From Morella rubra (Eukaryota > Streptophyta > Magnoliopsida > Fagales > Myricaceae), in assembly GCA_003952965.2 (NCBI GenBank), contig CM025849.1:13866334-13930333 (forward strand): a DNA stretch of 64,000 nucleotides, read 5' to 3'. This document shows positions 23,501-34,896 of this stretch, one piece after another. The notes beneath the pieces are model-generated. The model did not search any database, was not told the DNA's origin, and saw only the letters and a list, made by a program, of their open reading frames with translations. Within the stretch, counting starts at the first letter, position 1. Each line of letters opens with the position of its first letter. The position numbers were made by a program, and so were the translations under genes.

Positions 23501-26500
23501 GAACAAGACCCATCAAACCGGTGCATTGTTTCCTCCTTGTACATAAAAGCTACAGAAGTCGGCTCACCACCATTGTCAGCTCAGTGGGGCAACTAGCCCA
23601 ACATTGCCTTCTTACAACATAAGAAAGGACATAGAAACAAAACAAACAAACACCAAAGACAACAAAAAAACCAGAAACATCTCTCAGTTCCAATTCCAGA
23701 ATGATTTCACCAAGTAAACAAAATAGAACAACAGTCCATCCAGAGACCACAGATTGGAAAGCACTGTGTGCAAATGAAAGAACAAGATATCGCTTACCAA
23801 ATCACACCATGCAATTTGTTACGAACTTTCCACACTATATCCAAAACACCAAAAAGCAGTTAAGCAAATTATATCATTCTTATATACATAAGAGGGTATG
23901 TTTACCTGCAGCAGCAGCAACAGCAGCAGCAGCAGCACCAGGTAACATTGCAGAGGCAGGAGGCGCCATATCAAAACCACTAATCCTTTTGCTGCAAGCA
24001 AATACTGTTAGGAAACCAAGAACACAGCAACTATACAAGTGACATTCTTTTTAAGCACTAAAGGTTTGATTACATCAGGGAAACAAGTGGGGTAAACTAC
24101 AAAGAAGAAACATGACAAAAGAGAAAGGTCATAACCTGATATACCACAGGCAGAAATATAAACCATAAAATAACAAAATGAACTAACAAACGTCTTGTGT
24201 ATCTTATGTAGCTGGATGACCTCTTACACAATGGTCAGGACCTTGTACATTGAATATCAATACACTTCCTTGAAATACAGAAAAGGCACTCCACTATCAC
24301 ACCCACACCCAGTAAAATACAACTCTATAATGGGACTCTAAAAATCAAGACGAACCAAATAGATTAATGTGTTCATTTATTTTGACGAGCTCAAAATAAT
24401 ACATTGGATGAATTCAGAAAACCCATCCACTAATGGTGCACAGCAAGTTTGCCACCTTATTTTACAGTTCAATCATGCCCAATTAATTAAAAACTAAACG
24501 ACCACAATACTAGCAAGTGAATGCAAATGGACTTCCTATACCAAAAGAAAAAAAAAAAAAGAATACAAATGACTTTCAAATGAGATTAAAATTAAAAATT
24601 AAAAGTTTTTAATCTCCAGAATTTCCTGACAGACCCTAAAGGAAGTAAGAGATAAGGTGTTTGTACATGAAAATATGCAATCTTTTATCCGAAGACAAAA
24701 ATGACAATTCCACATGAAATAACATCTCTTCGTACCAAATATTTTACTAGATAAGATGCCATCTTTTATCACAATATCTCCCACATATAATTACAAAAAT
24801 TTAAAATTGACAAGAGTTGGTGATTGGGAAAAATGATTTTCGGAAGACACCATCTGCATGAATCTTTCTGAAATTCTACTATGTAGGCGAAAGGTACAAC
24901 AAACCCAAATAGAAGACATTTAATACAGGTTGCTTACATGACCTGAAAAGGTAAAAGACCATGAAATCACATACATAAACTTCTGTCAGTAAATACCAAG
25001 CTATTATTGGGCCAGAGTAGGCAATTAAATCAATAGAGCCAAAGTAAAATATTAAATAACTGCAAAAAATAATATCAGAAAATCCGGCACTGTCTCAATG
25101 GAATTCAGTCTTATCACTAAATTACTAATTAATATCTTGCATAACATACCTCTTTGAGCGGGAGCGAGACCTCGACCTTGATTTGTGTTCGGATCTACCC
25201 TTTGAAGGAGAGGGAGATCTGCGCCTGTGCCTATCCTCTCTGTCTTTGTCATGATCCCTTCGTCTGTAAATAAATTAAAAAATCAATGTACCATCAACAC
25301 GACAAGGAACCAAAGGTAATAGGTCACATAATGCAACATTGTGGCTAACACCCAAAGACTCAGCACCATATCTGCTAAATATTGACAAGATAATTCTTCA
25401 TCTGGGTACAATATCAAGAAATTCCAATTTACTGCTGGAAGTGAAATGCACATGATGAAATCAAAACAACTCTCAACTCCTAGCAGAATACAAGTGAAAT
25501 GCATCCAAGGTACATCAGTTTGTTTGTTACCTGTCATAGTCCCGGCTTTCGATAAAAATCATCATCATCTCTATCCCTGCCCGTTCCCTTCTTTCACTGC
25601 GATCCCGATCCCTATGGCGATCTCTATGGTGACGGTCCCGGTCCCTATCTCTGTCCCTTTCCCTATCCTCTCTCTGTCCCTGTCCTTACTCCTCTCCCTA
25701 TCACTTCCTCTGTCTCTTTCCCGATCACGGTCCCTGTCCCTGTCCTTATCACGCCCTTTATCTCTGTCCTTCTCCCTACTTTTGGAAGACTCTCTTTCAT
25801 AATCACGAGAACCGTGCTGCAAGTGATGCAGTTATATTAGAAATTTCCATTAAATAAACGATCACCGGAAACAAAAGAGCAAATCACTCGAGCGAGCAAT
25901 TAAGAAAGATTATACACCCAAAGATGTAGTGCAAGTCTTACACGAAAACAGAATCATTGATCTGGTAAATGGCTATCACGCCACAAGCCATTCATTTGAA
26001 GTTAATCACAAGTATATCTTAAAGCAACTGAGAAAAATAAACAGTTCTGGTCAGAAGGAGAAACCACGTGAAGCAATAGATGACCAGAAGAGTAGGCTGC
26101 ACTACATCAAGAACGCATACACATGGACATGTAAAAGAATGTACATGAGATTAAACAGAATAGATGGGGGTTCTACTTTACATTCTATAATATGTTCTAA
26201 GGTGGAAGGAATATGGACAAGAAACAAAGCTTGTTCCGTGGGAAAAAAAAAGGGTAGGAAATTTCAAGCACACTCTAAATTACAATCCTTTTTCCCTTTT
26301 TATTTGTGAGAAAAAAGTGTCCCTCCAAAATCTATTGAATCAATAGAGAAATACGGCTTTATCTAACTCATTCACTCTGCCATAACCTAAACATGATCTC
26401 ATGCAACGGGAATAATAGCAACTAAAGAAAATCCATGAAGCAGTACACTTAGATCACTCCAAAAATGATATACCTACCTAAACCCATAAACTCAGCAAAG

Positions 26501-27041
26501 CCAAACCATCACATCCCGTTCATGTTTATCATAAGAGATTTATATTTTTTCATTACAAACCTCCCCTATTTTTTCTGGCAAGCGAGCTGACCTAACTTCA
26601 GTGTACAACCAAAAAAGGTATAGAAGTCCTGAAATGCAATTGCAAAACCCTAAAATCAACGCTTCATGTTTCTCTTCAGCTAAAAAGACCGCAAATGCAT
26701 CCACAATCCTAAAGCACGTCATTTGCTTCGCATAAATGCTCTTTGGACAATTTAAAACAGTGAACGAAAAACTCAATCGATCCTTCTATTCTGAACCCTA
26801 AAATTCAGCTACAAAAGTGAACCTTATTGTCAAAAAAAACCCTAGGTTCAACCAAAATCTCAAAGTTTCACATCCAGTCGATAAACGAGCAATAGAACCA
26901 CGTCTACATATACCCGAGACTTGGAGTCGCTGTTATCGTCCGGACGCCATGGCTGCCACCATGAGGTTGGGGGGAGGACCCACCGCCATAATTGTCAGCA
27001 TCCTCCCCGTTGCCTTCGTACCTTCCTTCGTAATCAGACAT
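20562..27041 (-). CDS. U2AF65: U2 snRNP auxiliary factor large subunit (U2AF65), RS region frame-damaged
   Basis: U2AF65 binds the polypyrimidine tract at 3' splice sites. Thirteen exons: 26914-27041, 25531-25816, 25150-25263, 23906-23991, 23201-23271, 23042-23089, 22871-22930, 22660-22720, 22428-22540, 21882-22328, 21636-21771, 21289-21356 and 20562-20699. They give the start MSDYEGRYEGNGEDADNYGG, an RS/RD/RE-rich region, ISGFDMAPPASAM, the linker MFPNMFPLATGQ, RRM1 (RRVYVGGLPP; KKFAFVEM), RRM2 (RIFVGGLPYYF; KGYAFCVY) and the C-terminal UHM (VVCLTQVV; GRKFGGNQV; end KFAQGDYDG). Exons 3-13 are in phase. Exon 1 needs one more base (near GGSHG), and exon 2 has about three one-base shifts in its Arg/Asp repeats, net minus one. 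With those two net bases the frame would give 585 residues, normal for the family, so assembly error is likelier than true loss. The spliced protein as written would stop early. Confidence 0.93.
20861..21055. mobile_element. Small MITE in the last U2AF65 intron
   Basis: Terminal inverted repeats TGTTTGCAAACC at the left and GGTTTGCAAACA at the right; the match runs inward through AAAATTTTG (left copy with a small insertion). About 195 bp with an AT-rich core and no coding capacity. I could not settle the target-site duplication, so the superfamily is open. It lies wholly in the intron 20700-21288. Confidence 0.7.
22814..22850. repeat. Poly-T / poly-G run in a U2AF65 intron
   Basis: About 20 T followed by about 17 mostly G on the plus strand, in the intron between exons 8 and 7 (22721-22870). 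Read on the minus strand it is C-rich then A-rich, so it is not the pyrimidine tract of the downstream acceptor. Run length is probably unreliable in the assembly. Confidence 0.8.
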
Positions 27042-28300
27042 CTCCACTTTGCTTTTCTCAATCTCGATCTCTCAGAGCGTTCTCTCTGTCTTACTTCACG
27101 AGTGTTTCTCGGAAAATTTGTTCTGGCTAATTAGGAGGGGAAATTGGAAAACACTCAAAACACTGAAATCACTAGGGCTCGGGAAGGGTTTCCCAACTTT
27201 ATACCTGGCCCGTAGCGAACGTGTTGAATTGCAAACATCGACAAACCAATCGTGGGTATTTGACCACAAACAAACAAAAAACAACATGGGTATTACGGTA
27301 AAATCAAGAAACGTAGATAAGAGAACTTTCCATCCCGTGGAGCGCCATCAGTATTCAAGTTGGCATTAATTGCACATAGAACATCTTTCCAAAATGATTC
27401 AAGGACCTTTAGGAAATGACAATCGCTACAAATGTTGTTTTTTGCACAAACATCTTAGAACTCCCTGGCTATCGTGGCATACAGTAAAAATGGTAAATTT
27501 TTTGGGCTACTTTTTATTTACATACCTACAATTTTAATTTCGTAATTATAATTAAATCTTTAAGTTATTTTCTTATTTTGGAGTTTGGGATAGGTTGAGC
27601 CTCCCTTCGTCTCTCTCGCCCCTCTGGGTTATAACAAACAAAATAAGAAGTGTACTATATGGGCGATTGGAAGTTCTGATAAGAATCTCAACATAGACTA
27701 GACCAAAAAATAAGGATAAAAATACTAATAGAAAAAGATACATATAATTTCATTTGATTCAAGGGCTATTTGACCAATAGACTAAGGAAGTAACCATTAG
27801 GGTAGTTGTTTCTGTCTATTTGAACTCTTTTCAAGCTCTTTTGATATTGAAATATTATTACGTATCGATGGAGGGGTGAAAGAAATGTAATGACTGTTTA
27901 TAGCCTCGCATTGATTTGTACAGAATATTGTGCTCAAATGTTTGATGAAAGTTCTCTCAATGAGATGGCCCTGATAATTTCCAAACATTTTACACTTATA
28001 CCTGCTAAAGTTCGAGCGAAAAGATTAATTCACAAGAAACATCCACATACTACAAAAAAAAGAAAAAGTCGGGTTTCTCGGCTGGGATGCACCAACTTGA
28101 ATTTAAAGCATTTTCACGCAGGGGATTGGGAGTGGATGAAGCGCACCAGTATCATCATAGATCTCGTATGACAAAACAAGCACCTGAAAAGCGCAAGTTG
28201 CACATGCTTGAGCGTCCTCATATCGTATAGCTTGCTTTTCTTCGTAGCCTGAATTTGATCAAAATTTTTTGTTCTCATTAATCCAATGAACTTTGTACAA
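27042..28300. other. Spacer: U2AF65 promoter side and RPC5 3' side
   Basis: About 1.26 kb without a recognised gene. The start of U2AF65 lies at the left edge and the RPC5 stop codon at the right edge, both transcribed leftwards. Confidence 0.5.
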
Positions 28301-31300
28301 TCACGTTGAACTTCCATCGCCATTTTTCAAGACCCACGCGGAACCCTTGGAAACACAAATATCACTCATGACCTGCAGAAAGACCATTATTATTATCAAG
28401 ATTACCTGCAATTCACATGGCACGCATAACTGCAGTAATAAGGAATGAGAACTTAGATGCAGCAAAAATGACTGGATTTACTTTGAATTCTTAATAGCGC
28501 ATGAGTCAGTACTACGAAATACAAGCTTCATGACTTACTATTAATCCTCAAAAGGTTCATGAATCAGCAAATGAAAAAGAAAATACATCATCAGGTGCAG
28601 ATCTGAAAAGAAGACAAACTCCTAGCAAGGGAATGCATATGAAGCACTGCTTATCTCTGAACTAAAAAAATTTGGAGGTATCGAGATGAGCTTAACATTG
28701 TTCTAATATTATGCTGATGGGAAGTAGGAAATCTCAATCACTTGTGTACTTTCTTAGGTCTCTTAGTTTTTGGTAGTTGACTATACCTGAAGAACACTAC
28801 AACACAATCTTATCAAAGCTGTGACAAAAATTTATGATCACACTCGTCTGTCAAAGGAAGATCCAATGAACATCATTACTAAGTGCCCTATTAGAAGCAA
28901 CAAATAGTTTGAAGAAGAGTAGTTGAGATATAAACATACATCGGACATAGATTGGTAGATTGGTAAGATTTGAACATCCTATCCAACACCATCTACCCTC
29001 CTTTCCTTTACCACAAGAGCAAAGGCCTATGGGCCAATCATACATCAGAGAATTTGTGTGCCAAATAAATCAAATAAAATCATTATTTCCAACCATAAGA
29101 AACCAACATATGTGACTTCACTTCTGCTCATTCGATCACAACAATCATGCTCTGAACCAAACCCACATGATGTGACTTGACTTTTGCTTATTTGATCACA
29201 ACACTCGTGCTCCAAATTTCAATCTGTTTTTTATTTGGGTTAAGTATGAATCTTGATTTTTATAAAGCATAATATTGTAATAAGGTTAAATACTTTGGTT
29301 AAAGTTAAACTTTGTGACAATGAAGACCTCTCGTATCAAATTTGAAAGTGCATCCTCTGGCCAAGTTTTTGAATCCTCTTACGATCATCATGAGAAGCAT
29401 GATCATGTAGGTAACATCCCAGCCATGTAATGTTAACTTGGTGGCTCCGAATGCATCCCCATCATGAAGGTGAATGGGTCCCTTGGGTATTGCATGATCG
29501 TTGCCACACCCTACACTGCATTTTGCAGACACAAGTCACATGTTGTGAACAAGAACATGAGGATCCAGATCCATCCAGTCAAGAACTACCCTCTACACAC
29601 TTTCTTTGGGGGCAAGTCCCCTATTGCATTTGGTAACACTAACCACTTGCAAAATCAAACTCCTTCCATGCATCATGTTGACGCTGTTGTCATATTTCTT
29701 ATTTATTTATACGTGGAAGAAGATCAAAGGCAAATCTGAATAAACAAAATTAACCACTGACCTTACTATATTCATTATTCGTGATATCCCTCTTAAGAAC
29801 CATCTTGGCAGCTTGAAATACATCAGCCTTTTTAAGCATTGCATCACGTGGTTTTGCACGTAGAAGGTCAATGACAACTCTCCTGCATGGAAAAACATTT
29901 TTGAGAAGAGAAAATACACAAACCACACCAATGCAGAATGTCTATACCAGCATAAACTTTGAGTACCATGAGCTTATTATTGCAAATTATTCCTATAATT
30001 CATAAAGCTCCAATAGAGGAGCATTGAAACACTGCCTTGGGTGCATAAAAATTTCAAACGCAAAGAAAAATTGGCTGAATTCCATTTTGGTCCTTTCAGT
30101 TCCACAAGTATTTGAACGACATCTCTAAAGCTCCAATCCGAAGAATCAAGTCCTAGTTCCATTAAGCTAGTCAATATCATCAAACAAGAAGTTAGTACTT
30201 TGTGATGTAACTTGATAATGTTTCACATCACATTCTTGCCATAGAGGCCCATCAATAATGGCAGGGACATAGAACAGAAGATGGAGGGGTGACTACGTGA
30301 CACTGAGTACAACCAAGCTCTACTTTGTATGATATTTACCAAGCGTGGACCAAAGTATGCCCTTCTTAAAGAAGGAATAAAATCATATTGAGAGAGATGG
30401 AGGGTCTAAAGAGTAAAATTATGCTAAACTATCATTCTCTAATGGCAGGGACATAGAACAGAAGATGGAGGGGTGACCACGTGACACTGAGTACAACCAA
30501 GCTCTACTTTGTATGATATTTACCAAGCGTGGACCAAAGTATGCCCTTCTTAAAGAAGGAATAAAATCATATTGAGAGAGATGGAGGGTCTAAAGAGTAA
30601 AATTATGCTAAACTATCATTCTTGGCAATTGACCTTCTAAACTACCACTTCTTTTCAATGTGTCCCATCAGTGAAATATAAATCTTCCAATAGCCAAAAT
30701 CTTAATGAAGTTGGCACATTGCAAAAAAAAATGGTATTTTAGGGGGAATAATGAGCAGTTCGGAGGCACGTTGCAAATGAGGTGTTAGTTTAGAAACGTA
30801 AAGTGCAATCTTCTCTCTCAACGAATAAGAAAAAACAAAAAAAAAATTTTAAACAATTCTTAGTTTCTCCTTTCTTTCTTCTTACCTTCTCAAGAAAAGA
30901 TATACGAAGGTAAATATCTCCTTAGATTAGAAAACCAGCAACGAAATCAACTGGTTGATTGACTTGAGAGCATGATGAGGTTTAAACGTGCCCATCACAT
31001 GTTCTTCCACTTACGACTGCCATGTTGTGTATTTATTGACCCATATGACACAGATAACAAGTGTGCAATACGTCCTCAGTTCTGTACCAGCTGTTTTTTT
31101 GGTGCATTAAAAGATGTATCTAATGCAAAGAAAACAAAGGGGGACCATTTGACAAACTACTTACAAAACCATAAAAAAGAAAGGTACCCAGTGCAAAGAA
31201 AACATAATTGGACCTATAAAAAAAGGGGGGGGAATATGAAACAAAGAAAATTAAATAGGGAATCTGTGAACAACCTTAGTGGATCATATTCTGGGTGTTC

Positions 31301-33331
31301 TGGAGATGACTTTAAGACATAAAGACCATGAATATTCATTGCAACTTGGTTTATGATTTCCTGCAACTCTTCAGGAGGAGCATCGACACCGTAAGCAGCA
31401 GCAACAGCCATTCTAGGATCTGCCTTTGGGAGAGTAGACTGGGAAATCGCTAATGTACGCAGACGTTCACATATAAGCTGGAAGCTGCTAAGCAAATCAC
31501 ACTATCATTCTACTATAATTGGAGCAAGATCTTGGAGAAATTTAATCAATATTACCCCTAACATTGAGGCACTTGAGAAGTTCAAATTGCGTGAGACAAA
31601 AACTACTAAATCAGACCATGTGAAGATTGTATGATAGGAGGCTTCACACAATAGCATGACCTATAACATTACCACAATTGCATTCACGTTCAGATTAAAA
31701 GCAAAATTAAACCGGGTCCAATCAACATGCAAAAGACTCCAGCCCCTGCAAGTTTACCTGGCTCCACCTATAAAATGAAGACAAATACATTTTACAGCAT
31801 TTCAGATTAAGCCATGCTATAATTTAAGCAACATTAAACACTGGGAAAAAAACACACGAACAATTCTATCCCCTAGCAAGTTTACCAGGCTCCTCAAAAC
31901 CAGACTCTAGAGTAAGTCTTGAAACTAGTAAAATTAGTTCACCACCACCAAAAGACTCCGCCAGTAAAAGCACTACGGTGCCACAACTATAGTAGAGCTG
32001 CCACCAAAACTGGTGTTCTATGCCTTGTCTTCCAGTTCTAGTAAAACTCACCAGATTAAAAAACTCATGAAGACAATGCCAAACTGTTTGGAACAGTGTG
32101 GAACAAGCTTAATTTATGGGATGTACTTTAACCACAGTAAGAAAGTTGAAAAAGAACAATACTCCTCAGATTACATCATATAAAATCGATGAGGTTTTTC
32201 CTAGGGAGGAGACGCTCAGATTGACAACTGGTTCAACCCTGAAATAACAGTAAGAAGACCTAAACCCTAAGAGTGTCCTTCCCTAGAAAGTACGTCGCAG
32301 TGAGTTCCACACATGCAGAATACTTGCATTACGAACACATTTACCTACCCAAATTATAGTATGCAGAAATCTGCTGTATGCTATTCTGATGGCATCAAAC
32401 AATTAAATGAAACTCAAAAGCAGCACCACAGTCTAGGTACGAAAGGAGACATATAATGGAGCAAAAAATCATCATAACCTTCCGTTAGTCATTCAACATT
32501 ATGCTCAATATAACCGTTACAACACTTAGATATTGAAATCAAAATTTAAAATGATAACCAAGGTTCAATATTGTAACAGATTTCAAATTTATGCTCAATA
32601 TAAATGCTACAACACTTACGACTTCTTGGCATAAAGAAGGCTTGATGTTGAAATTACAATCAACAATGCTAACCAGGGGTTGATATCGTAGCAGATTGTG
32701 AAGAAATGAAAGTTCCAAAATCCTACCTGCAAACCTTGTGAGTCTGAAAAACTTTCGGTAGTGCCTTTAGTAAAGCTTCTCGAGTTTCTTCTGAGATGGT
32801 CTTTCTCCAATTGGATTCTCCACTTGCATTTTTTATCAAACTTCTATCAGAGTTCACAGTTTTCCTAGGCGTGCTTCCGATTGGAGGCTTTGAGATAGCA
32901 ATCCTTTCCCGAGGCCCACTTTTATCACCTCTGACATATTTATCTAAGTTTTCTCTAATTCTGTTCCAAACCTCATTTTGCGCATCAACAATTCCTGGGT
33001 AGCATTTTATAAATGAAGCATCAGCAGGCTCTTTAAATCTAAATTTGGAGGAAGATCTTTCGACAGCGAAAGCATCCAGGAAGACTTTCACAGTTCTCTT
33101 AAGATTTGTTGGAATATCTTCTTCTCGAATCATTAAACTCTTGCTAAATAAAAGGAGAAGGTAATCCCTAGCTAAGGATGATTGACCATCATTTGGAATG
33201 AGCAATGGACTTTTTGGAGCCCAAAGACCCTGGACTAGTAGAGCATACTTCTGAAGGGCTTCCAAACATTCTTCATCAGAGCAATCTGGAGCAAAGTGTT
33301 TCAGATAGCTAAATCGCTGAACTGGGGGTCC
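28301..33331 (-). CDS. RPC5: RNA polymerase III subunit RPC5, C-terminal half (5' part lost at gap)
   Basis: RPC5 (the SIN-like family in plants) is a subunit of RNA polymerase III, which makes tRNA and 5S rRNA in the nucleus. Four exons are readable: 32727-33331, 31275-31484, 29762-29882 and 28301-28372. They join in phase. The first carries GPPVQRFSYLKHFAPDCSDE and LVQGLWAPKSPLLIP, the family core. Later exons give THKVC-S-FQLICERLR, VDAPPEELQEIINQVAMNIH, YVLKSSPEHPEYDPLR, RVVIDLLRAK and, at the end, VSKGSAWVLKNGDGSST and stop. The N-terminal half is not in the 270 bases before the assembly gap at 33604, nor beyond it, where a TNL begins. So the gene is cut by the gap or by a false join. 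The intron 29883-31274 holds a 184-bp tandem duplication. Confidence 0.9.
29105..29221. repeat. Short tandem repeat in an RPC5 intron
   Basis: Two units of about 60 bases, each with ATGTGACTT(C/G)ACTT(C/T)TGCT(C/T)ATT and GATCACAACA followed by a TGCTC. The units differ at several positions. Confidence 0.6.
30256..30622. repeat. Recent tandem duplication, 184-bp period
   Basis: Bases 30256-30438 and 30440-30622 are almost identical (I see one clear difference, GACTACGTG against GACCACGTG). Both start TAATGGCAGGGACATAG and end AACTATCATTCT. It lies in the RPC5 intron. Either a very recent tandem duplication or an assembly echo. Confidence 0.9.
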
Positions 33332-33603
33332 CTGAGAACAAAGCTCCAAAATTAATCGCACAGTAAAAAAAGAAGTGATTTCTAAAAAATAGCTCTGCAG
33401 TAGTATTATCCATGTATCCCCCCCAAAAAAAAAAAAGTTTTTCCGTGCTGCCAAATTCCTTTTACAGAGACAGGTTTGCACACCAAAAAAAGGGTTAAAA
33501 AAAAAAAGACCATCTGTACGCTGAAAAATTCATATCAGAAAAGAAAATATAGTCGTTAAGATAACGGAGCTTTCAAACTCATGTAATAGTGCAGAGTGGA
33601 CTA
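33332..33603. other. RPC5 intron end before the gap
   Basis: No exon of RPC5 can be read here. It contains several A runs and a C run. It probably belongs to the intron preceding the first readable RPC5 exon. Confidence 0.5.
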
Positions 33604-33702
33604 NNNNNNNNNNNNNNNNNNNNNNNNNNNNNNNNNNNNNNNNNNNNNNNNNNNNNNNNNNNNNNNNNNNNNNNNNNNNNNNNNNNNNNNNNNNNNNNNN
33701 NN
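33604..33702. other. Assembly gap (99 N)
   Basis: A run of N separates the broken RPC5 gene from the broken TNL-1 gene. Both genes lose their continuation exactly here, so the true gap is larger than 99 bases, or the join is wrong. Confidence 0.98.
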
Positions 33703-34896
33703 AGCAATCGAGTTATAGACTGCTTTAGCAAGTGTTGTCTTACCAATCCCACCAATTCCCAAGGTCCCTATCATCAATACCATATCGTGACTTTGAATAC
33801 TCAAAAGTGAAATAACGTCCTGAACACGCGACTCTATTCCAATTGGAAACTTGGCAACGTATAAGCATTTACGACATGTTGATCTTGAAACCCGTTGAAC
33901 GATTTCGTGGATGAATTCAGATTCGTTCCTATGAATACAGAGCATAAAATTGATTTGATAAGATACTTAATGGCAATGGGTGGCTAGGACTAGGGGATAA
34001 TAAACTGTAGAAATTATTAACAAAATACGTGTGTCCCCTGTTAAGCAAATTCGAGAAGTGGAAGGGCTAAAAGAGTTATATAGTTTTTTTTTTTTTTAAT
34101 TACTCGTCTTGGTTGGGACTAAGTTTCTTTGTTCTTCATTGAACTTCATAAAGAATCATTGCGTTGCTGCCATCTTTAAACTGTCAATTAAATCGTTGTT
34201 GATAATTTTTAACTGTGATTTTCATGAAATCCAACTCGAAAAGAGTCGTAAGTTTCAGTCAATTTTGGTACTTACCGCAGTCTCTAAGTCTCTTTACCAA
34301 TTCATACACAATTTCTAAAAGAAGTGGTAAAGTAAAACAAAAATCTATTTTAATGGAGGAACAAGATGCGGTTAGAAATACCTTTCTTTCTTCCAATGGA
34401 ACCCGGACAAATTGGCTACTTTCGTTAGGGCTTCCCTCCACCTCTGCACCTTCGCATCATTTTTGAATCTCTTCTCGAGATCGGCTAATGCTTTTTCAAA
34501 ATTCTTTGTTTGCTTCCGTACTTCTGATGGATCTACTTGGTAAAACACTGGTAGGACCATTTGTTGTTTTGTTTCCATACACTGGAGAATCTTCATCAAC
34601 TCTTCCAAGCACCATGTGGATGAGGCATAGTTTTCTGAGAGTACAATGATCGAAATCTTCGATTCTTCGATAGCTTTAAGAAGCGCAGGCGAAATATCAT
34701 CTCCCTTTCTCAACATGTCGTCAATGTAGATCTTGATCCCTCTTTGACGCAAAGCTTTGTCCAAGTGAGCAACAAAAGTGTTTCGAACATCTTCCCCTCT
34801 AAAGCTCAAGAATACATCATAAGTCCAACGTGGGGTACTAAAAGAAGGGGAGAAAGAAGAAGAGGGTCTTTGGACATCCAAGGAGGAGGAAGTCAT
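33703..34896 (-). CDS. TNL-1: TIR-NB-ARC resistance protein, cut by the gap
   Basis: 5' part of an intracellular immune receptor. Exon 1 (34382-34896) starts MTSSSLDVQRPSSSF and encodes a complete TIR domain: WTYDVFLSFRGEDVRNTFV, then GIKIYIDDMLRKGDDISP, then SSTWCLEELMKIL with the catalytic Glu used by TIR NADases, then VLPVFYQVDPSEVR, ending at a GTATTT donor. Exon 2 begins at 33928 and reads in phase (NESEFIHEIVQRVSRSTCRK) into the NB-ARC P-loop GTLGIGGIGKTTLAKAVYN, then meets the gap. This is the only copy in the window with an undamaged TIR and P-loop, so it may be functional on the real chromosome. Its upstream 0.8 kb is shared with TNL-4. The NB-ARC remainder and LRR are not in the window. 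Confidence 0.92.

Noticed and set aside
25446-25802. Plus-strand frame with long Ser/Leu repeats
   Set aside because: Antisense shadow of the Arg/Asp-coding RS region of U2AF65 exon 2.
29464-29739. Frame with CMIVATPYTAFCRHKSHVVN resembling the BURP-domain CH pattern
   Set aside because: The spacing of His and Cys does not hold over the rest of the BURP domain, and the piece lies in an RPC5 intron; at most a tiny relic.
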